Translations under genes and position numbers: made by a program
In this document: in pieces, positions 1 through 5,971 of the stretch
Position numbering within the stretch: position 1 is the stretch's first letter
Layout: the number at the start of each line of letters is the position of its first letter
NCBI GenBank assembly: GCA_031283405.1
Contig: JAITBX010000210.1
Location: forward strand, 1 to 6,411
Source: Burkholderiales bacterium
Lineage (GTDB): Bacteria; Pseudomonadota; Gammaproteobacteria; Burkholderiales; Casimicrobiaceae
Length of the DNA: 6,411 nucleotides
Direction: 5' to 3'
Notes under the pieces: model-generated
What the model was told of the DNA's origin: nothing
Database searches by the model: none
What the model saw: the letters and a program-made list of their open reading frames with translations, nothing else

Positions 1-323
1 ATCTGCCGTGACGGCACCTCGCGCTCGCCGAGCGAAAGTAATTTCTGAATAACGCGCTGAGCGGCCGCATCGACGGCAGTGGTTTCGACCGCTCTTTTAT
101 GCAACGCCCGCTGGAAGCCGACGCGCAATTTGTTTTCGGAAAATTCGGCGCGGGCGCCATCGCTTTTAACGATTTGCGGCATCCGCAACTCCACCGTTTC
201 ATACGTCGTAAAGCGTTTCTGACACATGGTACAACGACGACGGCGGCGAATCGAATCGCCCGCTTCCGACACCCGCGAGTCGATCACTTGCGTATCATCA
301 CTGCGGCAAAACGGGCATTTCAT
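1..323 (-). CDS. nrdR: Transcriptional repressor NrdR (3' end beyond window)
   Basis: Encodes the first 107 residues of NrdR, the Zn- and nucleotide-binding repressor of ribonucleotide reductase operons; the family is about 150 residues long, so roughly the last third lies outside the window. The N-terminal zinc ribbon is complete, with Cys3, Cys6, Cys31 and Cys34 in the patterns CPFC and CTMC. It includes the arginine run at 26-30 and the family signature RFTTYE at 37-42. The ATP-cone domain starts near residue 49 (MPQIVKSDG) and continues through the conserved GEREVPS at 99-105. The ATG at 323 is supported by this match from residue 1 and by GGTGA at 330-334, six bases upstream, which resembles the 3' part of a Shine-Dalgarno site. 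It follows glyA by 15 bp, so the two are probably co-transcribed. The frame is open to the window edge. By family knowledge it senses ATP/dATP and binds NrdR boxes; I found no NrdR box in this window. Confidence 0.96.
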   Translation of the reverse strand, partial: MKCPFCRSDDTQVIDSRVSEAGDSIRRRRRCTMCQKRFTTYETVELRMPQIVKSDGARAEFSENKLRVGFQRALHKRAVETTAVDAAAQRVIQKLLSLGEREVPSRQ

Positions 324-338
324 CGGCGCTCACCCGTT

Positions 339-1586
339 TCAGTCTTTGTACACGGGAAATTTCGCGGTCAACGCCGCCACTTCCGCCTTCACCCGTGCCA
401 ATACTTTGTCGTCTTCCGGCGCGTCGAGCGCGTCGGCAATCAGATGCGCAAGCGCTTCGCACTCGAACACGGAAAAACCACGCGTGGTCGTCGCCGGACT
501 GCCGAGCCGAATACCGGAAGTCACGAACGGTTTTTCGGGATCGTTCGGAATCGAATTTTTGTTAACCGTGATATGCACTTTCCCAAGCACTTCTTCAGCG
601 GCTTTGCCGGTGATTTTCTTGGCGCGCAAATCCACCAGAAACAAGTGAGAATCGGTGCCGCCGGAAACGATGCGCAAGCCGCGCTCATCCAGCGTTTTCG
701 CCATCACGCGAGCGTTTTCCAGAACGCGCATCTGGTGCGTCTTGAAATCTTTCGAGAGCGCTTCGCCCAACGCCACCGCTTTGGCCGCAATCACGTGCAT
801 CAGCGGCCCGCCTTGCAAACCGGGGAATACGGCGGAGTTGATCGCTTTTTCATTTTCCGCCCGCGTCAACACCATGCCGCCGCGCGGCCCGCGCAAGGTT
901 TTGTGCGTCGTCGTCGTCACATAATCGGCAAACGGCACTGGGCTCGGATACAGATGCGCCGCGACCAATCCGGCGTAGTGCGCCATGTCGACCATCAGCA
1001 CTGCCCCGACATGATCGGCCACCGCCCGGAATTTTTTCCAGTCGATCACCCGTGAATACGCCGAAGCGCCGGCGACAATCAGTTTGGGCTTGTGTTCCTC
1101 CGCCAGCTTCGCCAAATTTTCGTAATCGATCAACTCATTTTCGTCGAGACCATAAGCCGCCACCTTAAACCATTTGCCGGAGATGTTGACCGGCGAACCG
1201 TGCGTTAAATGCCCGCCGTGCGGCAGGCTCATGCCGAGAATCGTATCGCCCGGTTGCAGCGCCGCGAAAAATACCGCTTGGTTGGCCTGCGCGCCGGAAT
1301 GCGGTTGCACATTCGCCGCCTGCGCGCCGAACAGTTTCTTCGCACGGTCGATGGCCAGTTGCTCGGCCTGATCGACAAATTCGCAACCGCCGTAATAGCG
1401 TTTGCCCGGATAACCTTCCGCATATTTGTTGGTCAGTTGCGATCCCTGCGCCGCCATGACGCACGGGCTGGCATAGTTCTCGGAAGCGATCAGTTCAATG
1501 TGATCTTCCTGCCGCTGCGTTTCGGCGGCGATGACCGCCCAAAGCTCAGGATCGGTTTGCGCGAGCGTTGTAGAACGGGAGTACAT
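339..1586 (-). CDS. glyA: Serine hydroxymethyltransferase
   Basis: Cytosolic PLP enzyme that interconverts serine plus tetrahydrofolate with glycine plus 5,10-methylene-tetrahydrofolate, the main source of one-carbon units for thymidylate, purines and methionine. The protein has 415 residues, the normal bacterial length (E. coli 417). The PLP lysine is K229 in TTTTHKTLRGPRGG, preceded by H228. Other conserved catalytic or cofactor residues are at their expected places: Y55 and E57 in NKYAEGYPG, Y65 in KRYYGGCE, D200 and H203 in VDMAHYAGL, and the carboxylate-binding arginine R360 in TSGIRLGSPA. The start at 1586 has AAGG at 1595-1598 with an eight-base spacer. It is separated from the upstream ORF719 by 144 bp carrying an inverted repeat, so it probably has its own promoter, and it is followed closely by nrdR. 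No truncation or missing key residue is seen. Confidence 0.99.
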   Translation of the reverse strand: MYSRSTTLAQTDPELWAVIAAETQRQEDHIELIASENYASPCVMAAQGSQLTNKYAEGYPGKRYYGGCEFVDQAEQLAIDRAKKLFGAQAANVQPHSGAQANQAVFFAALQPGDTILGMSLPHGGHLTHGSPVNISGKWFKVAAYGLDENELIDYENLAKLAEEHKPKLIVAGASAYSRVIDWKKFRAVADHVGAVLMVDMAHYAGLVAAHLYPSPVPFADYVTTTTHKTLRGPRGGMVLTRAENEKAINSAVFPGLQGGPLMHVIAAKAVALGEALSKDFKTHQMRVLENARVMAKTLDERGLRIVSGGTDSHLFLVDLRAKKITGKAAEEVLGKVHITVNKNSIPNDPEKPFVTSGIRLGSPATTTRGFSVFECEALAHLIADALDAPEDDKVLARVKAEVAALTAKFPVYKD

Positions 1587-1594
1587 GGTGTCGG

Positions 1595-1598
1595 CCTT
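1595..1598 (-). promoter_or_regulatory. Ribosome binding site of glyA
   Basis: On the minus strand AAGG lies eight bases before the glyA ATG, a normal Shine-Dalgarno position. A second AAGG starts six bases further upstream. No other in-frame start competes. Confidence 0.6.
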
Positions 1599-1638
1599 AC
1601 CTTGGTGAAAAAGTCAAGTTTACACGTTCGCCGCTATT

Positions 1639-1667
1639 TATGGGAGTTTTTGCTGTTATCTCCCATA
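1639..1667. repeat. Perfect 8-bp inverted repeat upstream of glyA
   Basis: The arms TATGGGAG (1639-1646) and CTCCCATA (1660-1667) are exact reverse complements separated by 13 bases. The arm centres are 21 bp apart, about two helical turns, which fits a dimeric regulator binding one face of the DNA. As RNA it could also form a hairpin in a glyA leader. Neither orientation has a T-run directly after the second arm, so it is unlikely to be a rho-independent terminator. The function is inferred only from position and symmetry. Confidence 0.55.
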
Positions 1668-1730
1668 GACGTTGTGCTTCTATTTGTTCAACGCGCCCCT
1701 CGCGCAGTTCTGATTCAAATCTGCCCCAAG

Positions 1731-3890
1731 CTACTTCCGGTTCGACGCCAGCAATTCGCCTTCGCTGACCACATCGGTCAACACCGGATAATAGTCGTCC
1801 TCGCCGGATGACAGGTCTGCCGGCTCGGCGGAATGCTCGACGGCGTCCGCCAAAGCGTCGATGGTCAACTCCAGCGACGTTTTCTTGGGCGGCGGCGTCT
1901 TGGCGGGCGGTGCGGCTCTCGCTGCGGGCTTCGCCTTGGCGACATCCTTCGCCCCGTCCTTCGTCCTTCTGACCGGCTCGTTGAACGTTGACAGCGAATC
2001 GTGTTCATCGGGCAGCGGCTGCACACGAACCGGAGGCGGCGTGGCTGCCGCCTTGCCGTTTTGCGCCTGCGGGCGGCGGCTCTGGTATTCCGCCAACAAC
2101 TGCGCCGCCGAATAGCGCGAGGACGGCGCTTCGGCTTCATCCTCGCGCCGTCGCTGCTCGGACAACAGCGTTGCCGCCGAAACCGGAAGCGGCTCTTCCA
2201 GCGTCAGCGGCATTTTAGGCGGCGCTTCCGGCGGCGTTTCCGGGAGTATTTCAAGCGGCTGGGGAGCGGCGGCTTCGACCTTCGCCTCCGATAACTGCGG
2301 CTCGATGAAAAGGTCTGCGTCCGCCTCAGCGCCCGCATCGCTTGTCTGTTTTTCAAACGCGGGCGACAAAGCGGCTTCATCGCTCAGATCAATGCTTTGA
2401 ACGGCTTCCAACTCTGGCTTGGCCAGCGTCAGTTCGTTCAATGCCAGTTCACTCAAAGTTGGCTCGGCCAATGCCGGCTCGGTCGGCGCGAGCGCTTCCG
2501 CTTCTTCCGGCTTCGTTTCTTCGAGCGCTTCCAGTTGCGCTTCTTCCTTCGCGGCGCTTTCAGCCTCCGGCGCTTCGAGCGTTGACAGGAACCAAGGAAG
2601 TTCTGTTTCTTCGTCGATGGTTTCTTCGGCATCCGCCGCTTCTATCGTTTCGACCTCTGCTGCTTCGACTTCTGCCGTTTCCGGCGCTTCCGAAACAGGC
2701 GTCTCCTCCTCCGGAAACATTTCCGATTCCACGAGATACCACAGTCCCGACGACTCCGGCTCTGCTTCTGCTTCTGCTTCTGTTTCCGGCGCCACCCGCG
2801 AGGCGTCCTCTGCTTCTGCTGTTTCCGACTCCGCCGCTTCCGGCATAACCTTCGCACCGGACAACGGCGCCAACGCTTCCGCCACATCCATTTCCGAGCT
2901 GGAATCAAGCGCCGGCGGAGTTTCGTCCGTTTCTTCGGCAAGCAGCCAAAGCACTTCTTCGGAGAGCGCCGCATCCTCGGCAAAAATTTCCGGCACGGCT
3001 CTGGACGCAGGCGCCGCCGCATGATCCTCTTTCGCCGCCACGCCAAATGACACCTTCGGCGACGATGCCGTGTACGCGGCAGAACTTTGCGAGGCCGGCG
3101 GCAGCACTTCGGGCGTCGATAAGAACGAAACTGCCTCCGAAAATGAGGGCGGCACGACCAGCGCTTCGGCCACCGCTTCCGCTTCAATTTCTGAGACTTC
3201 TGCGACCTCCATCGCTTCTACAACTTCCGCAGGCTCCGGTTCGGCAACTGCTTCTGCTGCCGCCTTCACTTCCGGCGCTACGGTTTGCGCCGCGGTTTGC
3301 GGTGCAGTTTTCTGTCTTGGCGCAAATTCCCAGAGCAGCAAATCGTCTTCCATCTGCTGGCTCACGATTTCCAGCGCGGCTTCCGGCGCAGTTTCCATCA
3401 CCGCTCCCGTCACCGTTTCCGGCGCAGCCTGAGTTTCTGCGGTTTCTGCTGCATCGTCCTGAACGATTTCCGGCTCGGTTTCCAACGATTCCGGCTGCGC
3501 TTGCCAAAGCTCCGCCTGATCGCTCTCCGCCTCGCACGCTTCGGCAGACTCATTTAGACTTTGCTCAGGGCTGGCAGGGAGAACAGGTTCAATCGGCGTT
3601 TCGTTCGTTTCGTCGATGGGGGCGGCTTGGGGAATTTCCTCCGGCACGCGCTCCTCCGGCATGTCCGCTACCGGCGCGCTTTCTGCCAAACTTTCCGCTG
3701 GTAAATGCTGCACTTCGCTACGGTCACCGGCATCGCGGCTGTCGCGGCTTTCAACGGTGACGGGTTGGCCTTCCGGCGGCGGCAACGGCTCGGTTCCCAG
3801 CCGCCGGTTGCGCCGCATCAGCGCATCAACACCTTCAAACAGCTTGCGCGCCGAGGGCGATGAGGGGGGAGCGTCGGGCAGGTCTGCCAT
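1731..3890 (-). CDS. Acidic Glu/Ala/Pro-rich low-complexity protein of unknown function
   Basis: I do not recognise this 719-residue protein. About one residue in six is Glu, Ala and Pro are also abundant, and there is one Cys (119). No signal peptide or membrane segment is seen, so it is probably cytoplasmic and largely disordered. Visible parts are: a short basic N-terminal helix (about 12-31, ARKLFEGVDALMRRNRR); a long acidic body (about 60-575); five Trp residues (129, 187, 315, 384, 433), each in a short hydrophobic island; a five-unit pentapeptide repeat (471-495); a possible helix (592-604); a basic Lys/Ala/Pro patch (639-670); and a C-terminal end with TSLELTIDALADAVEH (671-686) and YPVLTDVVSEGE (701-712). 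It begins 18 bp after holC with no strong ribosome binding site (only GAAGCGGATC precedes the ATG), suggesting operon expression. The 2.1-kb frame without a stop, with Glu/Ala codons as the recurrent pattern, supports it as real. The C-terminal PVLTDVV resembles short motifs I recall from uncharacterised HolC-linked betaproteobacterial proteins (the DUF2486 type in Burkholderia). That link is inference from memory, not a match I can verify. Confidence 0.85.
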   Translation of the reverse strand: MADLPDAPPSSPSARKLFEGVDALMRRNRRLGTEPLPPPEGQPVTVESRDSRDAGDRSEVQHLPAESLAESAPVADMPEERVPEEIPQAAPIDETNETPIEPVLPASPEQSLNESAEACEAESDQAELWQAQPESLETEPEIVQDDAAETAETQAAPETVTGAVMETAPEAALEIVSQQMEDDLLLWEFAPRQKTAPQTAAQTVAPEVKAAAEAVAEPEPAEVVEAMEVAEVSEIEAEAVAEALVVPPSFSEAVSFLSTPEVLPPASQSSAAYTASSPKVSFGVAAKEDHAAAPASRAVPEIFAEDAALSEEVLWLLAEETDETPPALDSSSEMDVAEALAPLSGAKVMPEAAESETAEAEDASRVAPETEAEAEAEPESSGLWYLVESEMFPEEETPVSEAPETAEVEAAEVETIEAADAEETIDEETELPWFLSTLEAPEAESAAKEEAQLEALEETKPEEAEALAPTEPALAEPTLSELALNELTLAKPELEAVQSIDLSDEAALSPAFEKQTSDAGAEADADLFIEPQLSEAKVEAAAPQPLEILPETPPEAPPKMPLTLEEPLPVSAATLLSEQRRREDEAEAPSSRYSAAQLLAEYQSRRPQAQNGKAAATPPPVRVQPLPDEHDSLSTFNEPVRRTKDGAKDVAKAKPAARAAPPAKTPPPKKTSLELTIDALADAVEHSAEPADLSSGEDDYYPVLTDVVSEGELLASNRK
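2406..2480 (-). repeat. Five tandem 15-bp units in ORF719 (pentapeptide repeat)
   Basis: Residues 471-495 of ORF719 are five consecutive pentapeptides of consensus [EK]-[PL]-x-L-x, for example EPALA, EPTLS and ELALN. The DNA units are 15 bp and still resemble each other: GAGCCGGCATTGGCC and GAACTGGCATTGAAC agree at most positions. This points to duplication followed by divergence. It is not the A(D/N)Lxx right-handed helix family. Confidence 0.6.
2761..2782. repeat. Hexanucleotide microsatellite (TTCTGC)n inside ORF719
   Basis: On the plus strand the unit TTCTGC runs for about 3.7 copies, encoding the Glu-Ala alternation at residues 370-377 of ORF719 on the minus strand. Because the unit is six bases, slippage would change the length without breaking the reading frame. 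Shorter related tracts occur nearby, such as TCTGCTTCTGC near 2811-2821. Confidence 0.75.
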
Positions 3891-3908
3891 GATCCGCTTC
3901 GCTTCGTT

Positions 3909-4334
3909 TCAACGACGCGCCGTCAGATTGTGAGCGCGCAGTTCGTAGCCACGCTCCTGATAAAAGCGGTAACGCTTGCGCCCTTCCGCCAGCGCCGCTT
4001 CGTCGCAGCCGATCACTTCCGCCAGCCGCTCGAAACGGCTGAAAAAAGGCGGCAGCGCGGCCTGCATATTGATGAGCACGGCGGCGGGGCCATCATGCTC
4101 GACAAGGTGGTCGATCAAAATCGGCGTCTCCGCCGCCAACGGGCTGGACAACCGACAATGCGGCAGAAAGGCGTCCGGCGGCTCGACCCACAAACGCTGG
4201 TCGAGCGTCGCCGTCATTGCCTCATTTTCCGTCAGGACACGCACTCGCCCGTGCTGCGTGTAGGCTTTGCCTACCAGCCGGACGACAACGCCGAGGAGGT
4301 CGTTGGCATGCGTGTAAAAATCGATAACGGTCAT
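3909..4334 (-). CDS. holC: DNA polymerase III subunit chi
   Basis: HolC (chi) is the accessory subunit of the DNA polymerase III clamp-loader complex that, paired with psi, contacts single-stranded DNA-binding protein. The 141-residue length fits the family (E. coli 147). Family features visible are the N-terminal strand TVIDFYTHA, the central signature LDQRLWVEPPDAFLPHCRL around 44-62 (compare LDEALWARPAESFVPH in E. coli), the segment ILIDHLVEHDGPAAVLINM, and the C-terminal RYRFYQERGYELRAHN. It starts 24 bp after the pepA stop and ends 18 bp before ORF719. AGAGG abuts the ATG directly, an unusually short Shine-Dalgarno spacing. An in-frame TAG lies just upstream and there is no nearby downstream start, so 4334 is the only reasonable start. 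Expression probably depends on the pepA promoter and perhaps on translational coupling. Confidence 0.93.
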   Translation of the reverse strand: MTVIDFYTHANDLLGVVVRLVGKAYTQHGRVRVLTENEAMTATLDQRLWVEPPDAFLPHCRLSSPLAAETPILIDHLVEHDGPAAVLINMQAALPPFFSRFERLAEVIGCDEAALAEGRKRYRFYQERGYELRAHNLTARR

Positions 4335-4358
4335 CCTCTAATGATAACTCTCTCGGCG

Positions 4359-5861
4359 TCACTCGTCACGGTTTTCCTGTCCCAGCAACCAGTTGACCAG
4401 CAAAGGCACCGGTCTGCCGGTCGCGCCCTTCTCCTTGCCCTCTTTCCAGGCCACGCCGGCGATGTCGAGGTGCGCCCAGTGGAATTTCTTGGCAAAACGC
4501 GACAGGAAGCAGGCGGCGGTGATGCTGCCGGCGGGGCGTCCGCCCACATTCGCCACATCGGCAAAGTTGCTTTTGAGCGTTTCGTTGTATTCATCCCACA
4601 ACGGCATCGGCCAGGCGCGATCGACGGCGTCGTCGCCCGCCGCCACCAGCGCCCGCACCAGCGCTTCGTTGTTGCCGAAAACACCGCTGGCCACATTCCC
4701 CAGCGTCACCACCATCGCGCCGGTCAGCGTCGCAACATCGACCACCGCTTCCGGGTCGTAACGCTCGGCGTAGGTCAGCGCGTCGGCCAGAAGCAGGCGT
4801 CCCTCGGCGTCGGTGTTGAGGATTTCGATAGTCTGCCCCGACATGCTGGTGACCACATCGCCCGGCTTGGTCGCCCGACCCGACGGCATGTTTTCGCAAC
4901 TCGGAATCAGGCCGACCAGATGAATGTCCGGCTTCAGCTCGGCAATCGTGCGGAAAACGCCGAGAATGCTCGCCGCCCCGCTCATGTCGAACTTCATGTG
5001 ATCCATGTCGTTGCCCGGCTTGAGCGAGATGCCGCCCGAATCGAAGGTGATGCCCTTGCCGACCAACACCAGCGGTTTGCGCTTGACGCCTGCCCGCTTG
5101 TACTCCATGACGATGAAGTGCGGCGGCGCTTCGCTGCCCTGCGCCACCGAGAGGAAGGCACCCATCTTGAGTTCTTCGATCTCGTTGCGCTCCAACACCT
5201 GCGCCTTGACTTCGGTGGGATACATCGTCGCCAGCTTGCGCGCCGTATCGGCGAGATAGGCCGGCGTACAAAAATTGCCCGGCAGGTTGCCGAGGTCACG
5301 CGCCAGTTCAATCCCTTCGCTCACTGCCATCCCGCGCGCCAGCATGGTTTCACCGACCAGCAAGTCAGAGCGCATCGGCACTGACAGCGTGAGTTTGCGC
5401 AAAGGCCGCCGCACATCCGAATTTTCCGTTTTCATGTGGTCGAAACGGTAAGTGGCTTCGCTGGCCGCAATCACTGTATGTTCGATGCGCCAGCCGATGT
5501 CGCGACGGCGAACTTTTTCCTCCGTCAGATAGACTACCGCCTCGTAAGCGCCGGTTTCGTTCAAAAACTTGACGGCGCTGCGCACTGCCGTGTAATACTC
5601 GCGCTCGCGGAAATCGCGCTCGCGCCCCAAGCCAACCAGCAACACACGGTCGGCCAGCGTGTTCGGCACATTGTACAAAGGCAACGTCGAACCCAAACGC
5701 CCCTCCATATCGCCGCGTCGAATGATATCGCTGATATAACCTTTCGCCGCGCGGTCAACCCGCTCGGCAGCCAACGAAAGCTTGCGATTATCAAATACCC
5801 CCACCACCACACAAGCCGTCCTTTGTTTCTCAGGGTTCCCGCTTTTTATGGTAAATTCCAT
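4359..5861 (-). CDS. pepA: Leucyl aminopeptidase (M17 family, cytosol aminopeptidase)
   Basis: Two-metal aminopeptidase that removes N-terminal residues, leucine preferred, from peptides in the cytoplasm; it is a hexamer in characterised relatives. In E. coli the same protein also binds DNA (carAB control and Xer recombination at cer). With the start at 5861 it has 500 residues (E. coli 503). The catalytic C-terminal half carries all the expected ligands: K269 and D274 in VGKGITFDSGG, catalytic K281, D292 in KFDMSGA, and D351, E353 and catalytic R355 in the signature NTDAEGRLLLADAL. Each is one position off the E. coli numbering. The reading frame is open upstream to an ATG at 5948, but that start would add 29 residues, lies inside the -35 element, and lacks family similarity. 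The ATG at 5861 has AGAGG with a five-base spacer. It is the first gene of the likely pepA-holC-ORF719 unit. Confidence 0.98.
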   Translation of the reverse strand: MEFTIKSGNPEKQRTACVVVGVFDNRKLSLAAERVDRAAKGYISDIIRRGDMEGRLGSTLPLYNVPNTLADRVLLVGLGRERDFREREYYTAVRSAVKFLNETGAYEAVVYLTEEKVRRRDIGWRIEHTVIAASEATYRFDHMKTENSDVRRPLRKLTLSVPMRSDLLVGETMLARGMAVSEGIELARDLGNLPGNFCTPAYLADTARKLATMYPTEVKAQVLERNEIEELKMGAFLSVAQGSEAPPHFIVMEYKRAGVKRKPLVLVGKGITFDSGGISLKPGNDMDHMKFDMSGAASILGVFRTIAELKPDIHLVGLIPSCENMPSGRATKPGDVVTSMSGQTIEILNTDAEGRLLLADALTYAERYDPEAVVDVATLTGAMVVTLGNVASGVFGNNEALVRALVAAGDDAVDRAWPMPLWDEYNETLKSNFADVANVGGRPAGSITAACFLSRFAKKFHWAHLDIAGVAWKEGKEKGATGRPVPLLVNWLLGQENRDE

Positions 5862-5866
5862 TATGT

Positions 5867-5871
5867 CCTCT
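5867..5871 (-). promoter_or_regulatory. Ribosome binding site that decides the pepA start
   Basis: AGAGG on the minus strand lies five bases before the ATG at 5861. This is the best Shine-Dalgarno match near any possible pepA start and supports the 500-residue protein. Confidence 0.75.
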
Positions 5872-5891
5872 TTTGTGTTTTCTTCAAGAAA

Positions 5892-5913
5892 TGCGCCGGA
5901 GTAAAAAGGCGCA
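5892..5913. repeat. 6-bp inverted repeat in the pepA leader / lptF upstream region
   Basis: TGCGCC (5892-5897) and GGCGCA (5908-5913) are exact reverse complements separated by ten bases. The repeat covers the expected pepA transcription start and early leader, so it could act as an operator or as a leader hairpin. A second small palindrome, TTTCTT-C-AAGAAA (5879-5891), follows towards pepA. Both are short and may be chance. Confidence 0.3.
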
Positions 5914-5919
5914 GCACAC

Positions 5920-5948
5920 ATTATCGGCAAAGTGCCGCACAAAATCAA
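5920..5948 (-). promoter_or_regulatory. Sigma70-type promoter of pepA
   Basis: On the minus strand TTGATT (5943-5948, -35) and GATAAT (5920-5925, -10) are separated by exactly 17 bp. The -10 matches consensus at five of six positions and the -35 at four. Initiation is expected near 5912-5914, giving a leader of about 50 nt. A short CGGCA-AAG-TGCCG inverted repeat (5925-5937) sits in the spacer and touches the -10 element, so it could affect promoter activity. Confidence 0.7.
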
Positions 5949-5971
5949 AAGTTTTATGAATTAACAGTCTC

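Larger units (their letters stand above)
1587..1730. other. 144-bp intergenic region between ORF719 and glyA
   Basis: This non-coding gap holds the glyA leader, an 8-bp perfect inverted repeat (1639-1667) and the glyA ribosome binding site. A weak sigma70-like pair can be drawn on the minus strand: TTGAAC at 1686-1691, an 18-bp spacer and TATGGG at 1662-1667, the latter overlapping one arm of the repeat. The -10 match is poor, so I do not call it as a promoter. Just after the ORF719 stop, the minus strand can form a small GC stem at about 1691-1710 (GCGC pairing with GCGC, plus a bulged extension). No U-run follows it, so it is not a convincing intrinsic terminator and read-through into glyA is possible. 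Confidence 0.6.

Noticed and set aside
99..1055. Plus-strand open frame of 318 codons opposite glyA and nrdR
   Set aside because: It is antisense to two clear genes, is rich in Arg, His and Phe without any recognisable motif, and is explained by the codon bias of the real genes.
1691..1710. GC stem just after the ORF719 stop as a rho-independent terminator
   Set aside because: The stem is short and bulged and is not followed by a U-run on the minus strand.
2419..3024. Plus-strand Ser/Ala-rich frame of 201 codons inside ORF719, and similar frames at 2342-2848, 3047-3760 and 3070-3432
   Set aside because: The complements of GAA/GAG and GCN codons give no stops, so a Glu/Ala-rich gene creates long Ser/Ala- or Leu/Pro-rich antisense frames automatically.
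2642..3187. Minus-strand Arg/Lys-rich frame of 181 codons in another phase of ORF719
   Set aside because: The extreme Arg/Lys content is what a phase shift of GAA-GCG type codons yields, and it has no start context or motif.
2200..3480. Recurring GTTTCCGGCGC-like words on the plus strand as possible DNA uptake sequences
   Set aside because: They are confined to ORF719 and encode the recurring peptide APET on the minus strand (residues 156-159, 367-370, 402-405). Protein repetition explains them and they are not found in the other genes.
3930..5384. Plus-strand open frame of 484 codons opposite holC and pepA
   Set aside because: It spans two unrelated genes and their gap in antisense, is His/Arg/Gln-rich and has no family features. 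It is a shadow of GC-rich coding sequence.
5891..5959. Small plus-strand frame of 22 codons (MRRSKKAQH...) just upstream of lptF, a possible leader peptide
   Set aside because: There is no Shine-Dalgarno site before its ATG, it overlaps the pepA promoter, and a basic peptide of this length is expected by chance.
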